A DNA stretch of 63,839 bases, from contig CAJXKY010000010.1 of the NCBI GenBank assembly GCA_913055675.1, forward strand, positions 1 through 63,839, given 5' to 3'. A model generated the notes under the pieces. It searched no databases. It worked only from the letters and a program-made list of their open reading frames with translations, and was not told the DNA's origin. A program made the position numbers and the translations under genes. Position 1 is the first letter of the stretch. Each line of letters opens with the position of its first letter. Positions 15,751 through 25,653 of this stretch are shown here, piece by piece. Source of the DNA: an uncultured Halanaerobiales bacterium. Lineage in GTDB: Bacteria; Bacillota; Halanaerobiia; Halanaerobiales; M55B127.

Positions 15751-17133
15751 ATGGAAACCAGAAATATTTTCAATAATATAAATCCTTTTGATCATAGATA
15801 TTCATATAATAAAGAAATATTTAATAAGTTAGAAAAATATTTATCGGAAGAGGCTAATATAAATTATCAACTTAAAGTTGAATTAGCCTTAGTAAAGAGT
15901 TTAGCCAAGGTAGGTATTTGTTCTAAAACGATAGTAAAAGAAGTAAAAGAAGCCATTTCAACTATTACTGCAGAACAAGCATATCTTGAGGAAGAAAAAA
16001 CAAAACATAATATAAGAGCCTTGGTCAATCTTATCCAAGAGAGAATAAGCAAAGAAGCTCGACCATATATTCATTTAACAGCAACCTCTTATGATATTGT
16101 TGATACTGCTAATTCTTTAAAATATAAGGAATTAACCGAAAAATTAATTCTTCCCAAAGTAAAACAATTAATAAATATTTTAAGTGAATTAGCAATTCAG
16201 GAAAAAGAAACTATCCAGATCGGAAGGACTCACGGCCAGCATGCAGTTCCAATTACATTTGGCTATGTACTAGCAGGCTACGTTGAAAGGATTGGTTTAA
16301 GATATCAAGAAATTGAAAAGAAAGCAGATCAATTAAAAGGAAAATTTTCTGGAGCCTGTGGAACTTATAATGCATCCCGTTTATTTTTTGAAGATCCAGA
16401 AGAATTTGAAAGTATTATTATGGAGGAATTGGGTTTAGAAGCCGGGGACTTCTCTACTCAAATTGTTATTTCAGAATATATAACCGATTATATTCATTCA
16501 CTAATTTCCACTTTTGGAGTGATTGCTAATTTTAGTGATGATATGCGTAATTTACAAAGGACTGAAATAAATGAAGTGGGGGAACATTTTAGTGCTGATC
16601 AAGTCGGTTCATCTACAATGCCACATAAGAGGAATCCCATTAATTATGAAAATATTAAAAGTATGTGGAAAAGAACAATGCCACAAATGAATACAATATA
16701 TATGGATCAAATATCTGAACATCAAAGAGATCTTAGTAACTCGGCCTCCAGCCGTTTTATACCTGATATTATTACAGGTTTAGTGTTGTCCATAGAAAGA
16801 TTAGTAAAAGTTCTAAAAAAATTTGGTATTGATCGTGAAAAGATGAAGACTAATTTTAACCTACACAGTGATATGATTATTGCAGAACCACTATATATTA
16901 TATTAGCTGCCCAGGGGCATCCTAATGCACATGAGGCTGTAAGGAAGCTTACCTTACAGGCTGAAGAGTCTGATAAAACCCTCAGGGAGCTTTTTTATTT
17001 AGAAGATAATTTAAAACAATACAGAGAAAAAATGAATAGTTATCAAAAAAATATTATTAAGGATCCTAAAAGATATCTTGGCAGGTCAAAAAGACGTACT
17101 GAGTATATTATTAATAAATGGAAAGAACTTTAA
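15751..17133 (+). CDS. purB: Adenylosuccinate lyase
   Basis: The 460-residue fumarase/aspartase-superfamily lyase releases fumarate from SAICAR and from adenylosuccinate, so it acts in both IMP and AMP synthesis. Signatures are TATSYDIVDTANS, QIGRTHGQHAVPITFG with the catalytic His, and the signature loop GSSTMPHKRNPINYE at about residues 289-303. Length is normal. The ATG at 15751 follows a GGAGG site. A short gap separates it from purC. Confidence 0.96.
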   Translation: METRNIFNNINPFDHRYSYNKEIFNKLEKYLSEEANINYQLKVELALVKSLAKVGICSKTIVKEVKEAISTITAEQAYLEEEKTKHNIRALVNLIQERISKEARPYIHLTATSYDIVDTANSLKYKELTEKLILPKVKQLINILSELAIQEKETIQIGRTHGQHAVPITFGYVLAGYVERIGLRYQEIEKKADQLKGKFSGACGTYNASRLFFEDPEEFESIIMEELGLEAGDFSTQIVISEYITDYIHSLISTFGVIANFSDDMRNLQRTEINEVGEHFSADQVGSSTMPHKRNPINYENIKSMWKRTMPQMNTIYMDQISEHQRDLSNSASSRFIPDIITGLVLSIERLVKVLKKFGIDREKMKTNFNLHSDMIIAEPLYIILAAQGHPNAHEAVRKLTLQAEESDKTLRELFYLEDNLKQYREKMNSYQKNIIKDPKRYLGRSKRRTEYIINKWKEL

Positions 17134-17149
17134 AAAGGGGAGATATAAA

Positions 17150-17869
17150 ATGCAAAAAGGTAAATTGTTATATGAAGGCAAGGCTAAAAAGATATATGAA
17201 ACAGACAATCCAGAACAATTAATAGTTCATTATAAGGATGATGCTACTGCATTTGATGGAAAGAAAAAAGGAAAGATTAAATCTAAAGGAAAGTATAATT
17301 TAGAAATATCTAATATATTTTTTATGTTATTAGAAGATAACGATATAAAAACTCATTTAATTAGACAAATTAGTGAAACAGATCTTTTAGTTAAAAAGGT
17401 AGATATTATTCCTATTGAAGTTGTTTTAAGAAATATAGCAGCGGGAAGTTTAGCTGATAGATTAGGTTTAGAAGAAGGTACCGAACTTAATAGACCTATC
17501 TTAGAATATTATTATAAAAATGATGAATTAGGAGATCCTTTAATTAACGAGTACCATATTACAGAAAGAAACTTAGCTACTGAAGGACAGTTAAAGCTTT
17601 TAGATATTATAGGATTTAAAATCAATAAAATACTATCTAATTACTTAAAAGATAAGGACTTATTGCTAGTAGACTTCAAGTTGGAATTTGGAAAAGATAG
17701 TAACGATAATATTTTATTGGCTGATGAAATTTCGCCAGACACTTGTCGCTTTTGGGATCTGAACACCAAGAAAAAGCTAGATAAAGACCGCTTCAGAAGA
17801 GATTTGGGAGATGTTCAAAAAGCTTACCAGGAAATATTATATAGACTAAAAAAGGATGTGATTATTTAA
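17150..17869 (+). CDS. purC: SAICAR synthetase
   Basis: This enzyme joins aspartate to CAIR with ATP. Signatures are GKLLYEGKAKKIYET at the N-terminus, VVLRNIAAGSLADRLG in the middle and DEISPDTCRFWD near the C-terminus. The frame is open further upstream inside purB, but the ATG at 17150 follows AAAAGGGGAG and gives the family's usual N-terminus and length (239 residues). Its stop codon shares one base with the purS ATG (TAATG), so translation is coupled. Confidence 0.96.
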   Translation: MQKGKLLYEGKAKKIYETDNPEQLIVHYKDDATAFDGKKKGKIKSKGKYNLEISNIFFMLLEDNDIKTHLIRQISETDLLVKKVDIIPIEVVLRNIAAGSLADRLGLEEGTELNRPILEYYYKNDELGDPLINEYHITERNLATEGQLKLLDIIGFKINKILSNYLKDKDLLLVDFKLEFGKDSNDNILLADEISPDTCRFWDLNTKKKLDKDRFRRDLGDVQKAYQEILYRLKKDVII

Positions 17870-18129
17870 TGGATTGGGAGGTAAAAATAGAGACTAAATT
17901 AAAAGATGGTATCCTGGACCCCCAAGGGAAAGCTGTTAAAACAGGTCTTAAATCATTAGGATACAATAATGTTGAATCAGTACATGTTGGTAAATACCTA
18001 GAATTAGTTCTAGAAAATATAGAACAAAAAAATAAAGCAGCTAAAATGGTTGAAGAAATGTGTGATAAATTATTGGCTAATCCAGTAATTGAGGATTACA
18101 GTTATCATATAAAAGAGATGGAGGGTTAA
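17869..18129 (+). CDS. purS: FGAM synthase subunit PurS
   Basis: The 86-residue protein is the small bridging subunit of three-component formylglycinamidine ribonucleotide synthase. It matches the family in VKIETKLKDGILDPQGKAVKTGLKSLGY and in LLANPVIEDYSY near the end. It lets PurQ pass ammonia to PurL. It starts on the last base of the purC stop and is followed by purQ after one base. Confidence 0.95.
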   Translation: MDWEVKIETKLKDGILDPQGKAVKTGLKSLGYNNVESVHVGKYLELVLENIEQKNKAAKMVEEMCDKLLANPVIEDYSYHIKEMEG

Positions 18130-18130
18130 A

Positions 18131-18832
18131 ATGAAAGCAGGTGTTGTAACCTTTCCAGGCTCGAACTGTGATGCAGATGTGTTTCATGTACTTAAGAATA
18201 TATTTAATATTGATACTAAGATGATTTGGTACAAAGATAAAAATATTAAGGGATATGATTTAATAGTGCTCCCTGGGGGCTTTTCTTACGGTGATTACTT
18301 GCGTTCAGGGGCTATTGCAAGATTTGCAAAAGTAATGGACCCAATCATAGATTTTGCTGAAAAGGGAGGTCTGGTTTTGGGTATTTGCAACGGTTTCCAA
18401 ATCTTACTTGAGTCCAATTTACTTCCTGGAGCTATGAAAGTTAATGATAATCTTAAATTTGTATGTAAAAATACTGTACTTACAGTTATCAACAATAAAA
18501 CTCCATTTACCAATCAATGTGAAAAATCTGCTGCTATAGAGATGCCTGTAGCCCATGGGGAGGGGAATTACTATATTGATAAAGAAGGACTAAAAGAATT
18601 AAATGAAAATAATCAAATAATTTTAAAATACAAAAATAAAAAAGTAAATCCTAATGGATCAATTAATAACATTGCAGGGATTTGTAATAAGGAGCGTAAT
18701 GTTTTTGGATTAATGCCTCATCCAGAAAGATGTTCAGAGCCCCTTATTACGCCCGGAAAGTCCGATGGATACAATATTTTTTCCTCAATAATATCATTTA
18801 TAAACAAAAGAGGTGGTAAAATTGCCAAATAA
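18131..18832 (+). CDS. purQ: FGAM synthase glutaminase subunit PurQ
   Basis: The 233-residue class I glutamine amidotransferase supplies ammonia for FGAM synthesis. The triad nucleophile is in [11 protein letters not shown] (Cys at about 85), and the His-Glu pair is in MPHPERC near the end. The oxyanion segment [15 protein letters not shown] is present. The ATG follows GGAGGG one base after purS. The 3' end overlaps purL. Confidence 0.96.
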   Translation: MKAGVVTFPGSNCDADVFHVLKNIFNIDTKMIWYKDKNIKGYDLIVLPGGFSYGDYLRSGAIARFAKVMDPIIDFAEKGGLVLGICNGFQILLESNLLPGAMKVNDNLKFVCKNTVLTVINNKTPFTNQCEKSAAIEMPVAHGEGNYYIDKEGLKELNENNQIILKYKNKKVNPNGSINNIAGICNKERNVFGLMPHPERCSEPLITPGKSDGYNIFSSIISFINKRGGKIAK

Positions 18833-21002
18833 GCCCTGGCTAAGTGAAGGTTTAACTGAAAAAGAGTATGAGATGATAGTTGACTTATTAGATAGAAAAC
18901 CTACAACTACAGAATTAGGAATTTTTGGTGTTATGTGGTCAGAGCATTGCAGTTATAAAAATTCTAAATTAATTCTTAAAAACCTTTTTACTGAAGGGGA
19001 GTGTGTGCTTCAAGGACCGGGGGAAAACGCAGGAATTATTGATATTGGCGATGGGCAGGCAATTTCTTTTAAAATAGAAAGTCATAACCATCCTTCAGCT
19101 GTTGAACCCTTTCAGGGTGCAGCCACTGGAGTTGGGGGAATTATAAGAGATATTTTTACAATGGGTGCTAGACCTATTGCAAACTTGAATTCCTTAAGAT
19201 TTGGTGAACTTAATAACGATAAGGTTCAATACCTATTTAAGGGTGTGGTTTCAGGGATTTCAAGTTATGGTAACAGTATTGGCATTCCAACAGTAGGAGG
19301 GGAAGTATATTTTTCTTCTGCTTATGAAGGGAATCCATTAGTTAATGTAATGAGTGTAGGGTTATTAAAAAAGGAAAATATCGCTACAGCGACTGCCAAA
19401 GGAGAAGGTAATTCAGTAATGGTTGTTGGTGCTGCTACAGGGCGTGATGGTATAAAAGGAGCAAGTTTTGCTTCAGACGAATTATCAGAGGATTCAAAAG
19501 AAGACCGTCCAGCAGTTCAAGTTGGAGATCCCTTTATGGAAAAACTCTTATTAGAAGCAAGTTTAGAATTAATAAATACCAATTCATTAATTGGTATCCA
19601 AGATATGGGTGCAGCCGGTTTAACAAGTTCTTCTGCAGAAATGGCAAGTAGGGGTAATAGTGGAATCGAGATTGATATTTCAAAGGTACCAACCCGTGAA
19701 AAAAATATGACTTCTTATGAAATAATGCTTTCTGAATCCCAAGAGAGAATGCTCATTATTCCTAAAAAAGGTAAAGAACAAGTTGTAAAAGATATCTTTA
19801 ATAAATGGGATTTACATGCAGAAGTAATAGGTCGTGTTAATGATGATGGAATGCTTAGAATATTTAATGGAGAAGATAAAGTTGCTGAAATTTCTGCAAA
19901 AATATTGGCAGATGAAGCACCCGAGTATAGAAGAGAAACTAAATTACCAGAATATATAAAAAATGTAAATGAAATTAATGCTAATGATATTAAAAGTGAG
20001 GATTATAATAATGATTTATTAGATTTATTATCATCACCTACAATCGCTAGTAAAAAATGGGTTTATGAACAATATGACTATATGGTGATGACTAATACAG
20101 TTGTTGGACCTGGTTCTGATGCTGCTGTAATTAGGATAAAGGGTAAAGATAAAGCATTGGCTTTAAGTACAGATAGTAATGGCAAATACTGTTATTTAAA
20201 TCCCAGGCGAGGGGCAGCAATTGCAGTTGCAGAAGCTGCTCGTAACATTGTATGTTCTGGAGGTAAACCTCTAGCAATTACAGATGGATTGAATTTTGGT
20301 AATCCAATGAATCCTGAAATATACTGGCAATTTAAAAATAGTGTGGAAGGAATTACGAAAGCTTGCAAGAAATTAGATACTCCAGTTATTGGTGGAAATG
20401 TAAGTTTTTATAATGAAAGTCCTAAAGGAGCAATTTATCCGACCCCAATTATTGGAATGGTTGGCTTATTAGATTCTTTGAAGGATAAAACCACCATGCA
20501 TTTTAAAAATGAAGGAGACTTAATATATTTAATAGGTAAAAATGTTGAAGAATTAGGTGGTAGTGAGTATTTGGAACTTAAAGAGGGTAAGGTAGATGGT
20601 TATGTACCACAATTAGATTTAAATTTAGAAAAACGTGTACAAAAAACCGTTAGAGAGGCTATTAAAGAGAACATTATCAATTCTGCACATGATTGTTCTG
20701 AAGGCGGAGTGGCAGTTAATCTAGCAGAATCATGTTTTGAAAATAATTTAGGAGTAAATATTAAAATTAATAAAGAAATAAGTAATAAAGCTCTTCTTTT
20801 CGGTGAAAGCCAAAGTAGAATTATTGTTAGTATTAGTAAAGAACTAGCCAGTAAATTAGAAAATATTGCAGTTGAAAATTGTGTTCCCTATGGAAAAATT
20901 GGTGTAGTTGAGGGGACTCAATTTAAATTCAACAATCTAATCAAATTAGATGTGGAGGAGATGAAAGTAAAGTGGGAAACTGCTATCGAAAAAAAGCTTT
21001 AA
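18822..21002 (+). CDS. purL: FGAM synthase large subunit PurL
   Basis: The 726-residue enzyme uses ATP and ammonia to turn FGAR into FGAM. It is the short PurL form that needs PurS and PurQ. Visible are [12 protein letters not shown] near the N-terminus, the substrate segment [21 protein letters not shown], and the repeated AIRS-like halves ([10 protein letters not shown], then [15 protein letters not shown]). The TTG at 18822 lies about 6 nt after an AGAGGTGG site. A GTG at 18813 lies inside that site and is less likely. purL overlaps purQ by 11 nt. Confidence 0.96.
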   Translation: MPNKPWLSEGLTEKEYEMIVDLLDRKPTTTELGIFGVMWSEHCSYKNSKLILKNLFTEGECVLQGPGENAGIIDIGDGQAISFKIESHNHPSAVEPFQGAATGVGGIIRDIFTMGARPIANLNSLRFGELNNDKVQYLFKGVVSGISSYGNSIGIPTVGGEVYFSSAYEGNPLVNVMSVGLLKKENIATATAKGEGNSVMVVGAATGRDGIKGASFASDELSEDSKEDRPAVQVGDPFMEKLLLEASLELINTNSLIGIQDMGAAGLTSSSAEMASRGNSGIEIDISKVPTREKNMTSYEIMLSESQERMLIIPKKGKEQVVKDIFNKWDLHAEVIGRVNDDGMLRIFNGEDKVAEISAKILADEAPEYRRETKLPEYIKNVNEINANDIKSEDYNNDLLDLLSSPTIASKKWVYEQYDYMVMTNTVVGPGSDAAVIRIKGKDKALALSTDSNGKYCYLNPRRGAAIAVAEAARNIVCSGGKPLAITDGLNFGNPMNPEIYWQFKNSVEGITKACKKLDTPVIGGNVSFYNESPKGAIYPTPIIGMVGLLDSLKDKTTMHFKNEGDLIYLIGKNVEELGGSEYLELKEGKVDGYVPQLDLNLEKRVQKTVREAIKENIINSAHDCSEGGVAVNLAESCFENNLGVNIKINKEISNKALLFGESQSRIIVSISKELASKLENIAVENCVPYGKIGVVEGTQFKFNNLIKLDVEEMKVKWETAIEKKL

Positions 21003-21016
21003 AAAAAGCAGACAAA

Positions 21017-22411
21017 ATGGAAGAAGAGTGTGGTATATTTGGTATGTATAGTAATACAAAAGACAAGAATTTAGCAAGAATGAGTTATTTGGGATTACAT
21101 GCCTTACAGCATCGTGGTCAAGAAAGTGCAGGAATTTGTGTAAATCAGAAAAATAAACTTAAAGTCCATAAAGGTATGGGGCTAGTAAGTAATGTTTTTG
21201 ATAAAGATAGTTTGGAAAAACTGAAAGGTAATATAAGTATAGGACATGTTAGATATTCAACTACTGGATCATCTATGCTTGTTAATGCCCAACCACTTTT
21301 GACAAATAGTATAAAAGGGGATCTTGCATTGGCACATAATGGTAATTTGGTTAATGGTCAGGAATTAAAAAATAATTTAGAAGCACAAGGTTCCATATTT
21401 CATTCAACCCTGGATACTGAAGTAATAGCTCATTTGGTAGCGCGATCACTTAAAGATGATATAAAAGAAGCCTTTATTCAAAGTTTAAATCAATTAAAAG
21501 GAGCTTTTAGCTTAATAGCAATGACAAAAGGCAGTTTAATTGCAGCAAGAGATCCGTTTGGTTTTAGACCACTAGTCCTTGGTAAAAAAGGAAATGATTA
21601 TGTTTTAGCTTCAGAAACTTGTGCTTTTGATATTATCGGTGCAGACTTTTTGCGTGAAGTAGCCCCTGGTGAAGTACTAATAATAAATGATAAAGGAATT
21701 CAAAGTAGAAGATATAGTAATAATAAGCCGAATACATTCTGTGTTTTTGAATTTATATACTTTGCACGACCGGATAGTGTTATTGGAGGAGAAAATGTAT
21801 ATCTTGCACGTAAAAGGATGGGCAAAAGATTAGCTCAAGAAATGGACATTGAAGCAGATCTTGTAGTACCTGTTCCTAGTTCTGGTGTTGCAGCTGCCCA
21901 GGGCTATTCTGAGGAATCCGATATATCTTATGCAGATGGTATTTTAAGAAATAGATATGTAGGTAGAACATTTATTCAACCGACACAAGAAATGAGAGAT
22001 TTAAAAGTCAGAATGAAATTGAATCCAATAAGTAAAATTCTTAAGGGAAAAGATATAATCTTAATTGATGATTCAATTGTTAGAGGAACGACCAGTAAAC
22101 AGATTATTAACAGATTAAAGGAAGCTGGGGTAAATAGAATTCACTTAGCTATTGCTTCGCCCCCTGTACGCTTTCCTTGTTTTTACGGACTTGATACTTC
22201 TAGAAGAAAAGAACTCATAGCAGATAAAAAAGAAGTAGATGAGATAGCAGAATTTATTGGCGCAAATAGCTTATATTATCTGAGTTTAGATGGAATTCTC
22301 AAAGTACTTCAAGCAGAAAATTATGGTTATTGTACTGCTTGTTTTAACGGCGAATACCCAACTGAAGAAAATTATGAAAGCAAGGAGGATTTAAATGGGA
22401 CTCTCATATAA
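21017..22411 (+). CDS. purF: Amidophosphoribosyltransferase
   Basis: This enzyme makes phosphoribosylamine from PRPP and glutamine, the committed step. The N-terminal nucleophile domain begins ECGIFGMYS, and processing should expose the Cys. The PRPP loop is DIILIDDSIVRGTTSKQI. Cys residues in TFCVFEFIYFARPDS, FPCFYGLDTS and YCTACFNGEYP match the 4Fe-4S ligands of the oxygen-sensitive Bacillus-type enzyme. The ATG at 21017 leaves a 4-residue propeptide but lacks a clear ribosome site. A GTG at 20972, 11 nt after GGAGGAG, would give a 19-residue propeptide and is possible. Confidence 0.95.
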   Translation: MEEECGIFGMYSNTKDKNLARMSYLGLHALQHRGQESAGICVNQKNKLKVHKGMGLVSNVFDKDSLEKLKGNISIGHVRYSTTGSSMLVNAQPLLTNSIKGDLALAHNGNLVNGQELKNNLEAQGSIFHSTLDTEVIAHLVARSLKDDIKEAFIQSLNQLKGAFSLIAMTKGSLIAARDPFGFRPLVLGKKGNDYVLASETCAFDIIGADFLREVAPGEVLIINDKGIQSRRYSNNKPNTFCVFEFIYFARPDSVIGGENVYLARKRMGKRLAQEMDIEADLVVPVPSSGVAAAQGYSEESDISYADGILRNRYVGRTFIQPTQEMRDLKVRMKLNPISKILKGKDIILIDDSIVRGTTSKQIINRLKEAGVNRIHLAIASPPVRFPCFYGLDTSRRKELIADKKEVDEIAEFIGANSLYYLSLDGILKVLQAENYGYCTACFNGEYPTEENYESKEDLNGTLI

Positions 22412-23402
22412 GGATGCAGGTGTAGATCTTGAAAAAGGAAATCAAGCTGTAGAAGAAATAAAAGGCGTAGTAAAATCCACCTATAATCCAAATGTAATTA
22501 CTGAATTGGGAAGCTTTGGCGGATTATATAATTTAGATTTAAGCGAATATGAAAATCCAGTTTTGGCTGCTTCCACAGATGGAGTTGGTACAAAACTAAA
22601 ACTAGCTTTTTTAAGTAATAATCACAAAACAATTGGAATTGACTTAGTTGCGATGAATGTAAATGATCTTATTACAATGGGAGCTAAGCCATTATTTTTC
22701 CTTGATTATATAGCAACCGGCAAGTTATCTATTGAACAATATAAAGATATTATTTCAGGAATAGCCGTCGGTTGTCGTGAAGCTTCATGTGCTTTATTAG
22801 GCGGTGAGACCGCTGAAATGCCTGATTTCTATAAAAATAATGAATATGATATAGCTGGGTTTTGTGTTGGTATAGTTGATAAAAAAAGGATAATAGATGG
22901 TTCAAAAATTAAACCTGGTGACAAATTAATTGGTTTAGCATCTAATGGTATTCACAGTAATGGTTATTCCTTAGTTAGAAAAATTTTTATAAATCAAAGT
23001 AATAAATTAGATAAAAATCTAATTAATACATTGATGGAGCCTACTAAAATTTATGTTGAGTCCATTTTGCCTATACTAGATAAATATGATATCAAGGGTT
23101 TAGCTCATATAACTGGGGGAGGATTAATTGAAAATATTCCAAGAATATTACCGGAAGGTTTAACAGCTGAGGTAGAGATTAATAGTTTTCATACTCCTAA
23201 TATCTTTAATAAAATTAGGACTAAAGGAAAAGTAGATCAATCTGAAATGTATAAAACATTTAATATGGGGATTGGAATGGTTCTAATAGTTAAAAAAGAA
23301 GAAGTAAAATCTGTAATAAATGAATTAACAAAATTTGATGAAAAAGCTTATGAAATTGGAGTTGTTACTAAAAATAAGAGCGGGACAATTTTGAAAGGAT
23401 GA
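22395..23402 (+). CDS. purM: AIR synthetase (phosphoribosylformylglycinamidine cyclo-ligase)
   Basis: The 335-residue ATP-dependent enzyme closes the imidazole ring to give AIR. Signatures are GLSYKDAGVDLEKGN at the N-terminus, STDGVGTKLKLA, GIDLVAMNVNDL, GGETAEMP and AHITGGGLIENIPR. The ATG follows AAGGAGG and overlaps the end of purF by 17 nt, so translation is probably coupled. Confidence 0.97.
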   Translation: MGLSYKDAGVDLEKGNQAVEEIKGVVKSTYNPNVITELGSFGGLYNLDLSEYENPVLAASTDGVGTKLKLAFLSNNHKTIGIDLVAMNVNDLITMGAKPLFFLDYIATGKLSIEQYKDIISGIAVGCREASCALLGGETAEMPDFYKNNEYDIAGFCVGIVDKKRIIDGSKIKPGDKLIGLASNGIHSNGYSLVRKIFINQSNKLDKNLINTLMEPTKIYVESILPILDKYDIKGLAHITGGGLIENIPRILPEGLTAEVEINSFHTPNIFNKIRTKGKVDQSEMYKTFNMGIGMVLIVKKEEVKSVINELTKFDEKAYEIGVVTKNKSGTILKG

Positions 23403-23406
23403 TAAA

Positions 23407-24012
23407 ATGTTTCGATTGGCAGTACTGGCCTCAGGCAGAGGAAGTAATCTCCAAGCTATTATAAATAAATTGCATTTATCTAAAAATAATATTAAAATAT
23501 CTTGTGTGATAAGTAATAAAAAAATGGCAATAGCTTTAGAAATTGCCAAAAATTATGAGATTCCATTTTATTTAATAGATGAAAATAGATATAATAATGA
23601 TGAGTATGAAGAAATGTTAATAAAAACAATAAATTCACATGATATTGATTTGATAGTTTTAGCTGGTTATTTGAAGATATTATCAGCTAAATTTGTAAAT
23701 ACCTTTAAAGATAGTATTATAAATATACATCCTTCGTTATTACCGGCTTTCCCTGGTTTAGATGCCCAAAAACAAGCAATTAATTATGGAGTTAAAATTA
23801 GCGGATGTACAGTTCATTATGTAAATAAAAAGGTAGATACAGGACCTATAATAAAACAAAAAGCTGTCAAAGTAGAAGATAAAGATGATGAAGCAAGTCT
23901 TTCTAAAAAAATACTAAAATATGAACATCAACTATTACCAGAAGCAATAGAATTAATTGCTCAAGGTAAAATTAAGCTTAATAAAGATAGAACCGTGACA
24001 ATAAAGGAGTGA
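23407..24012 (+). CDS. purN: Phosphoribosylglycinamide formyltransferase
   Basis: The 201-residue enzyme transfers a formyl group from 10-formyl-THF to GAR. Motifs are LAVLASGRGSNLQAI at the start, VLAGYLKILS, the catalytic NIHPSLLPAFPG (Asn, His) and GCTVHYVNKKVDTGPII. It follows purM after 4 nt and precedes purH by 7 nt. Confidence 0.96.
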   Translation: MFRLAVLASGRGSNLQAIINKLHLSKNNIKISCVISNKKMAIALEIAKNYEIPFYLIDENRYNNDEYEEMLIKTINSHDIDLIVLAGYLKILSAKFVNTFKDSIINIHPSLLPAFPGLDAQKQAINYGVKISGCTVHYVNKKVDTGPIIKQKAVKVEDKDDEASLSKKILKYEHQLLPEAIELIAQGKIKLNKDRTVTIKE

Positions 24013-24019
24013 GTTAATA

Positions 24020-25585
24020 ATGAGCAAGATAAAAAGAGCTCTTCTTAGTGTTTATGACAAATCAGGTATAGTAGAACTAGCAAGAGTATTAGAAAATAAT
24101 GGTATTGAAATTATATCAACAGGAGGAACAGCTCAAAAAATTAAAAAAGCAGGAATTAAGGCTATTAACATCTCAGATGTGACAGATTATCCTGAGATGA
24201 TGGAAGGAAGAGTTAAAACCCTACACCCCAATATTCATGGTGGAATATTAGCACGAAGATCAAGAGAATCAGATATCGAAGAATTAGAAAAATTAGATAT
24301 AACAACAATAGATCTAGTGGTTTGTAATTTATATCCTTTTGCCGAAACAATTAATAAAGAGAATGTGGAAATGGAAGAAGTATTAGAAAATATTGATATT
24401 GGAGGGCCTACCATGATTAGGTCTGCTGCTAAAAATTTTCCTGATGTACTTGTGGTAGTTGATTCCAATGATTATGAATTAGTAAAAGAAAAAATTTCTG
24501 ATGAAGAACCGATAGATTTTAATTTTAAAAAGAAAATGGCGTATAAAGCTTTTAATCATACTGCTGAATATGATGCAATAATACAGAACTATTTATTTGA
24601 TAATTTAGAAGAAGAAAATAAATTTCCAAGTGTATATATAAAACCATATTATAAAAATAATGATTTAAGATATGGTGAAAATCCTCATCAATCTGCAGCT
24701 TTTTATAAAGATAATGAAACTGAAGAAAATAGTATTACAAACGTAGTTAAACTCCGCGGCAAAAAAATGTCCTTTAATAATATAAATGATACCAATGGAG
24801 CAATAGAACTAATTAAAGAATTCAAGGGAAAACCGACTGCTGCTGTTATTAAACATACTAATCCATGTGGTTTAGCTTCTGCAGAAGATATTACAACTGC
24901 TTTTAAAAATGCTCATGCCGGAGATCCTTTATCTGCTTTTGGAAGTATTGTATCTTTAAATAGGAAAGTAGATGAAAAATTAGCTGAAGAGATAGTAAGT
25001 GGAGAAAAATTCATTGAGGTGATTACAGCACCTGATTTTTCAGATAAAGCAGTTAAAATATTAAATGACCGTTGGAATTCTTTAAGAATACTTAAAACTG
25101 GAGAATTAGAATATAATTATAATAAACCAGGACAAGATTTGCAAAAAGTAACTGGAGGATTATTAATTCAAGATAGAGATTTAAAATTAGTCAAAGAAAA
25201 GGATATTGAGTTGGTTACTAAAAATAAAGTTGATAATCCAGGTCTTAAAGATTTAATATTTGCGTGGAAGGCCGTTAAACATGTTAAATCAAATGCAATT
25301 GTAATGGCAAAAGAACAAATGTTAGTAGGAGTAGGTGCTGGACAAATGAGCAGAGTAGATTCAATGATAATTGCCGGAAGGAAAGCAAATGGGAGGCAAA
25401 GAGGAGCGGTTGTAGCCTCTGATGCATTTTTTCCTTTCCCCGACGCTATCGAAAAAGCAGCTGATCTTGGTATTAAAGCTATTATACAACCCGGTGGTTC
25501 GATTAGAGATGAAAAAGTAATTAAAAAAGCCGACCAACTTGGGATAGCCATGTATTTTACTAACAACAGGCATTTTCGTCATTAA
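24020..25585 (+). CDS. purH: Bifunctional AICAR transformylase/IMP cyclohydrolase
   Basis: The 521-residue protein performs the last two steps to IMP. The N-terminal cyclohydrolase domain has ALLSVYDKSGIVELA, ISTGGTAQKI and GRVKTLHPNIHGG. The C-terminal transformylase has RYGENPHQSAAFY, KHTNPCGLA, GAGQMSRVDS and SDAFFPFPDAIE. Length is normal. It ends the purine set; I see no clear terminator before the next gene, so some read-through is possible. Confidence 0.97.
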   Translation: MSKIKRALLSVYDKSGIVELARVLENNGIEIISTGGTAQKIKKAGIKAINISDVTDYPEMMEGRVKTLHPNIHGGILARRSRESDIEELEKLDITTIDLVVCNLYPFAETINKENVEMEEVLENIDIGGPTMIRSAAKNFPDVLVVVDSNDYELVKEKISDEEPIDFNFKKKMAYKAFNHTAEYDAIIQNYLFDNLEEENKFPSVYIKPYYKNNDLRYGENPHQSAAFYKDNETEENSITNVVKLRGKKMSFNNINDTNGAIELIKEFKGKPTAAVIKHTNPCGLASAEDITTAFKNAHAGDPLSAFGSIVSLNRKVDEKLAEEIVSGEKFIEVITAPDFSDKAVKILNDRWNSLRILKTGELEYNYNKPGQDLQKVTGGLLIQDRDLKLVKEKDIELVTKNKVDNPGLKDLIFAWKAVKHVKSNAIVMAKEQMLVGVGAGQMSRVDSMIIAGRKANGRQRGAVVASDAFFPFPDAIEKAADLGIKAIIQPGGSIRDEKVIKKADQLGIAMYFTNNRHFRH

Positions 25586-25653
25586 AGAAGCAGGAAAAAT
25601 ATTTTGACTAAAGAATATATTAAAAAAGTAGTTTTGATAGGGATGTGAGAATA

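Noticed and set aside
17078..17149. N-terminal extension of purC inside purB
   Set aside because: The ATG at 17150 has a strong ribosome site and gives the family's normal start; the upstream part is purB coding sequence in another frame.
25168..25582. Two long antisense open frames within purH
   Set aside because: They come from the codon bias of purH on the other strand and overlap each other; no start signal or homology is seen.
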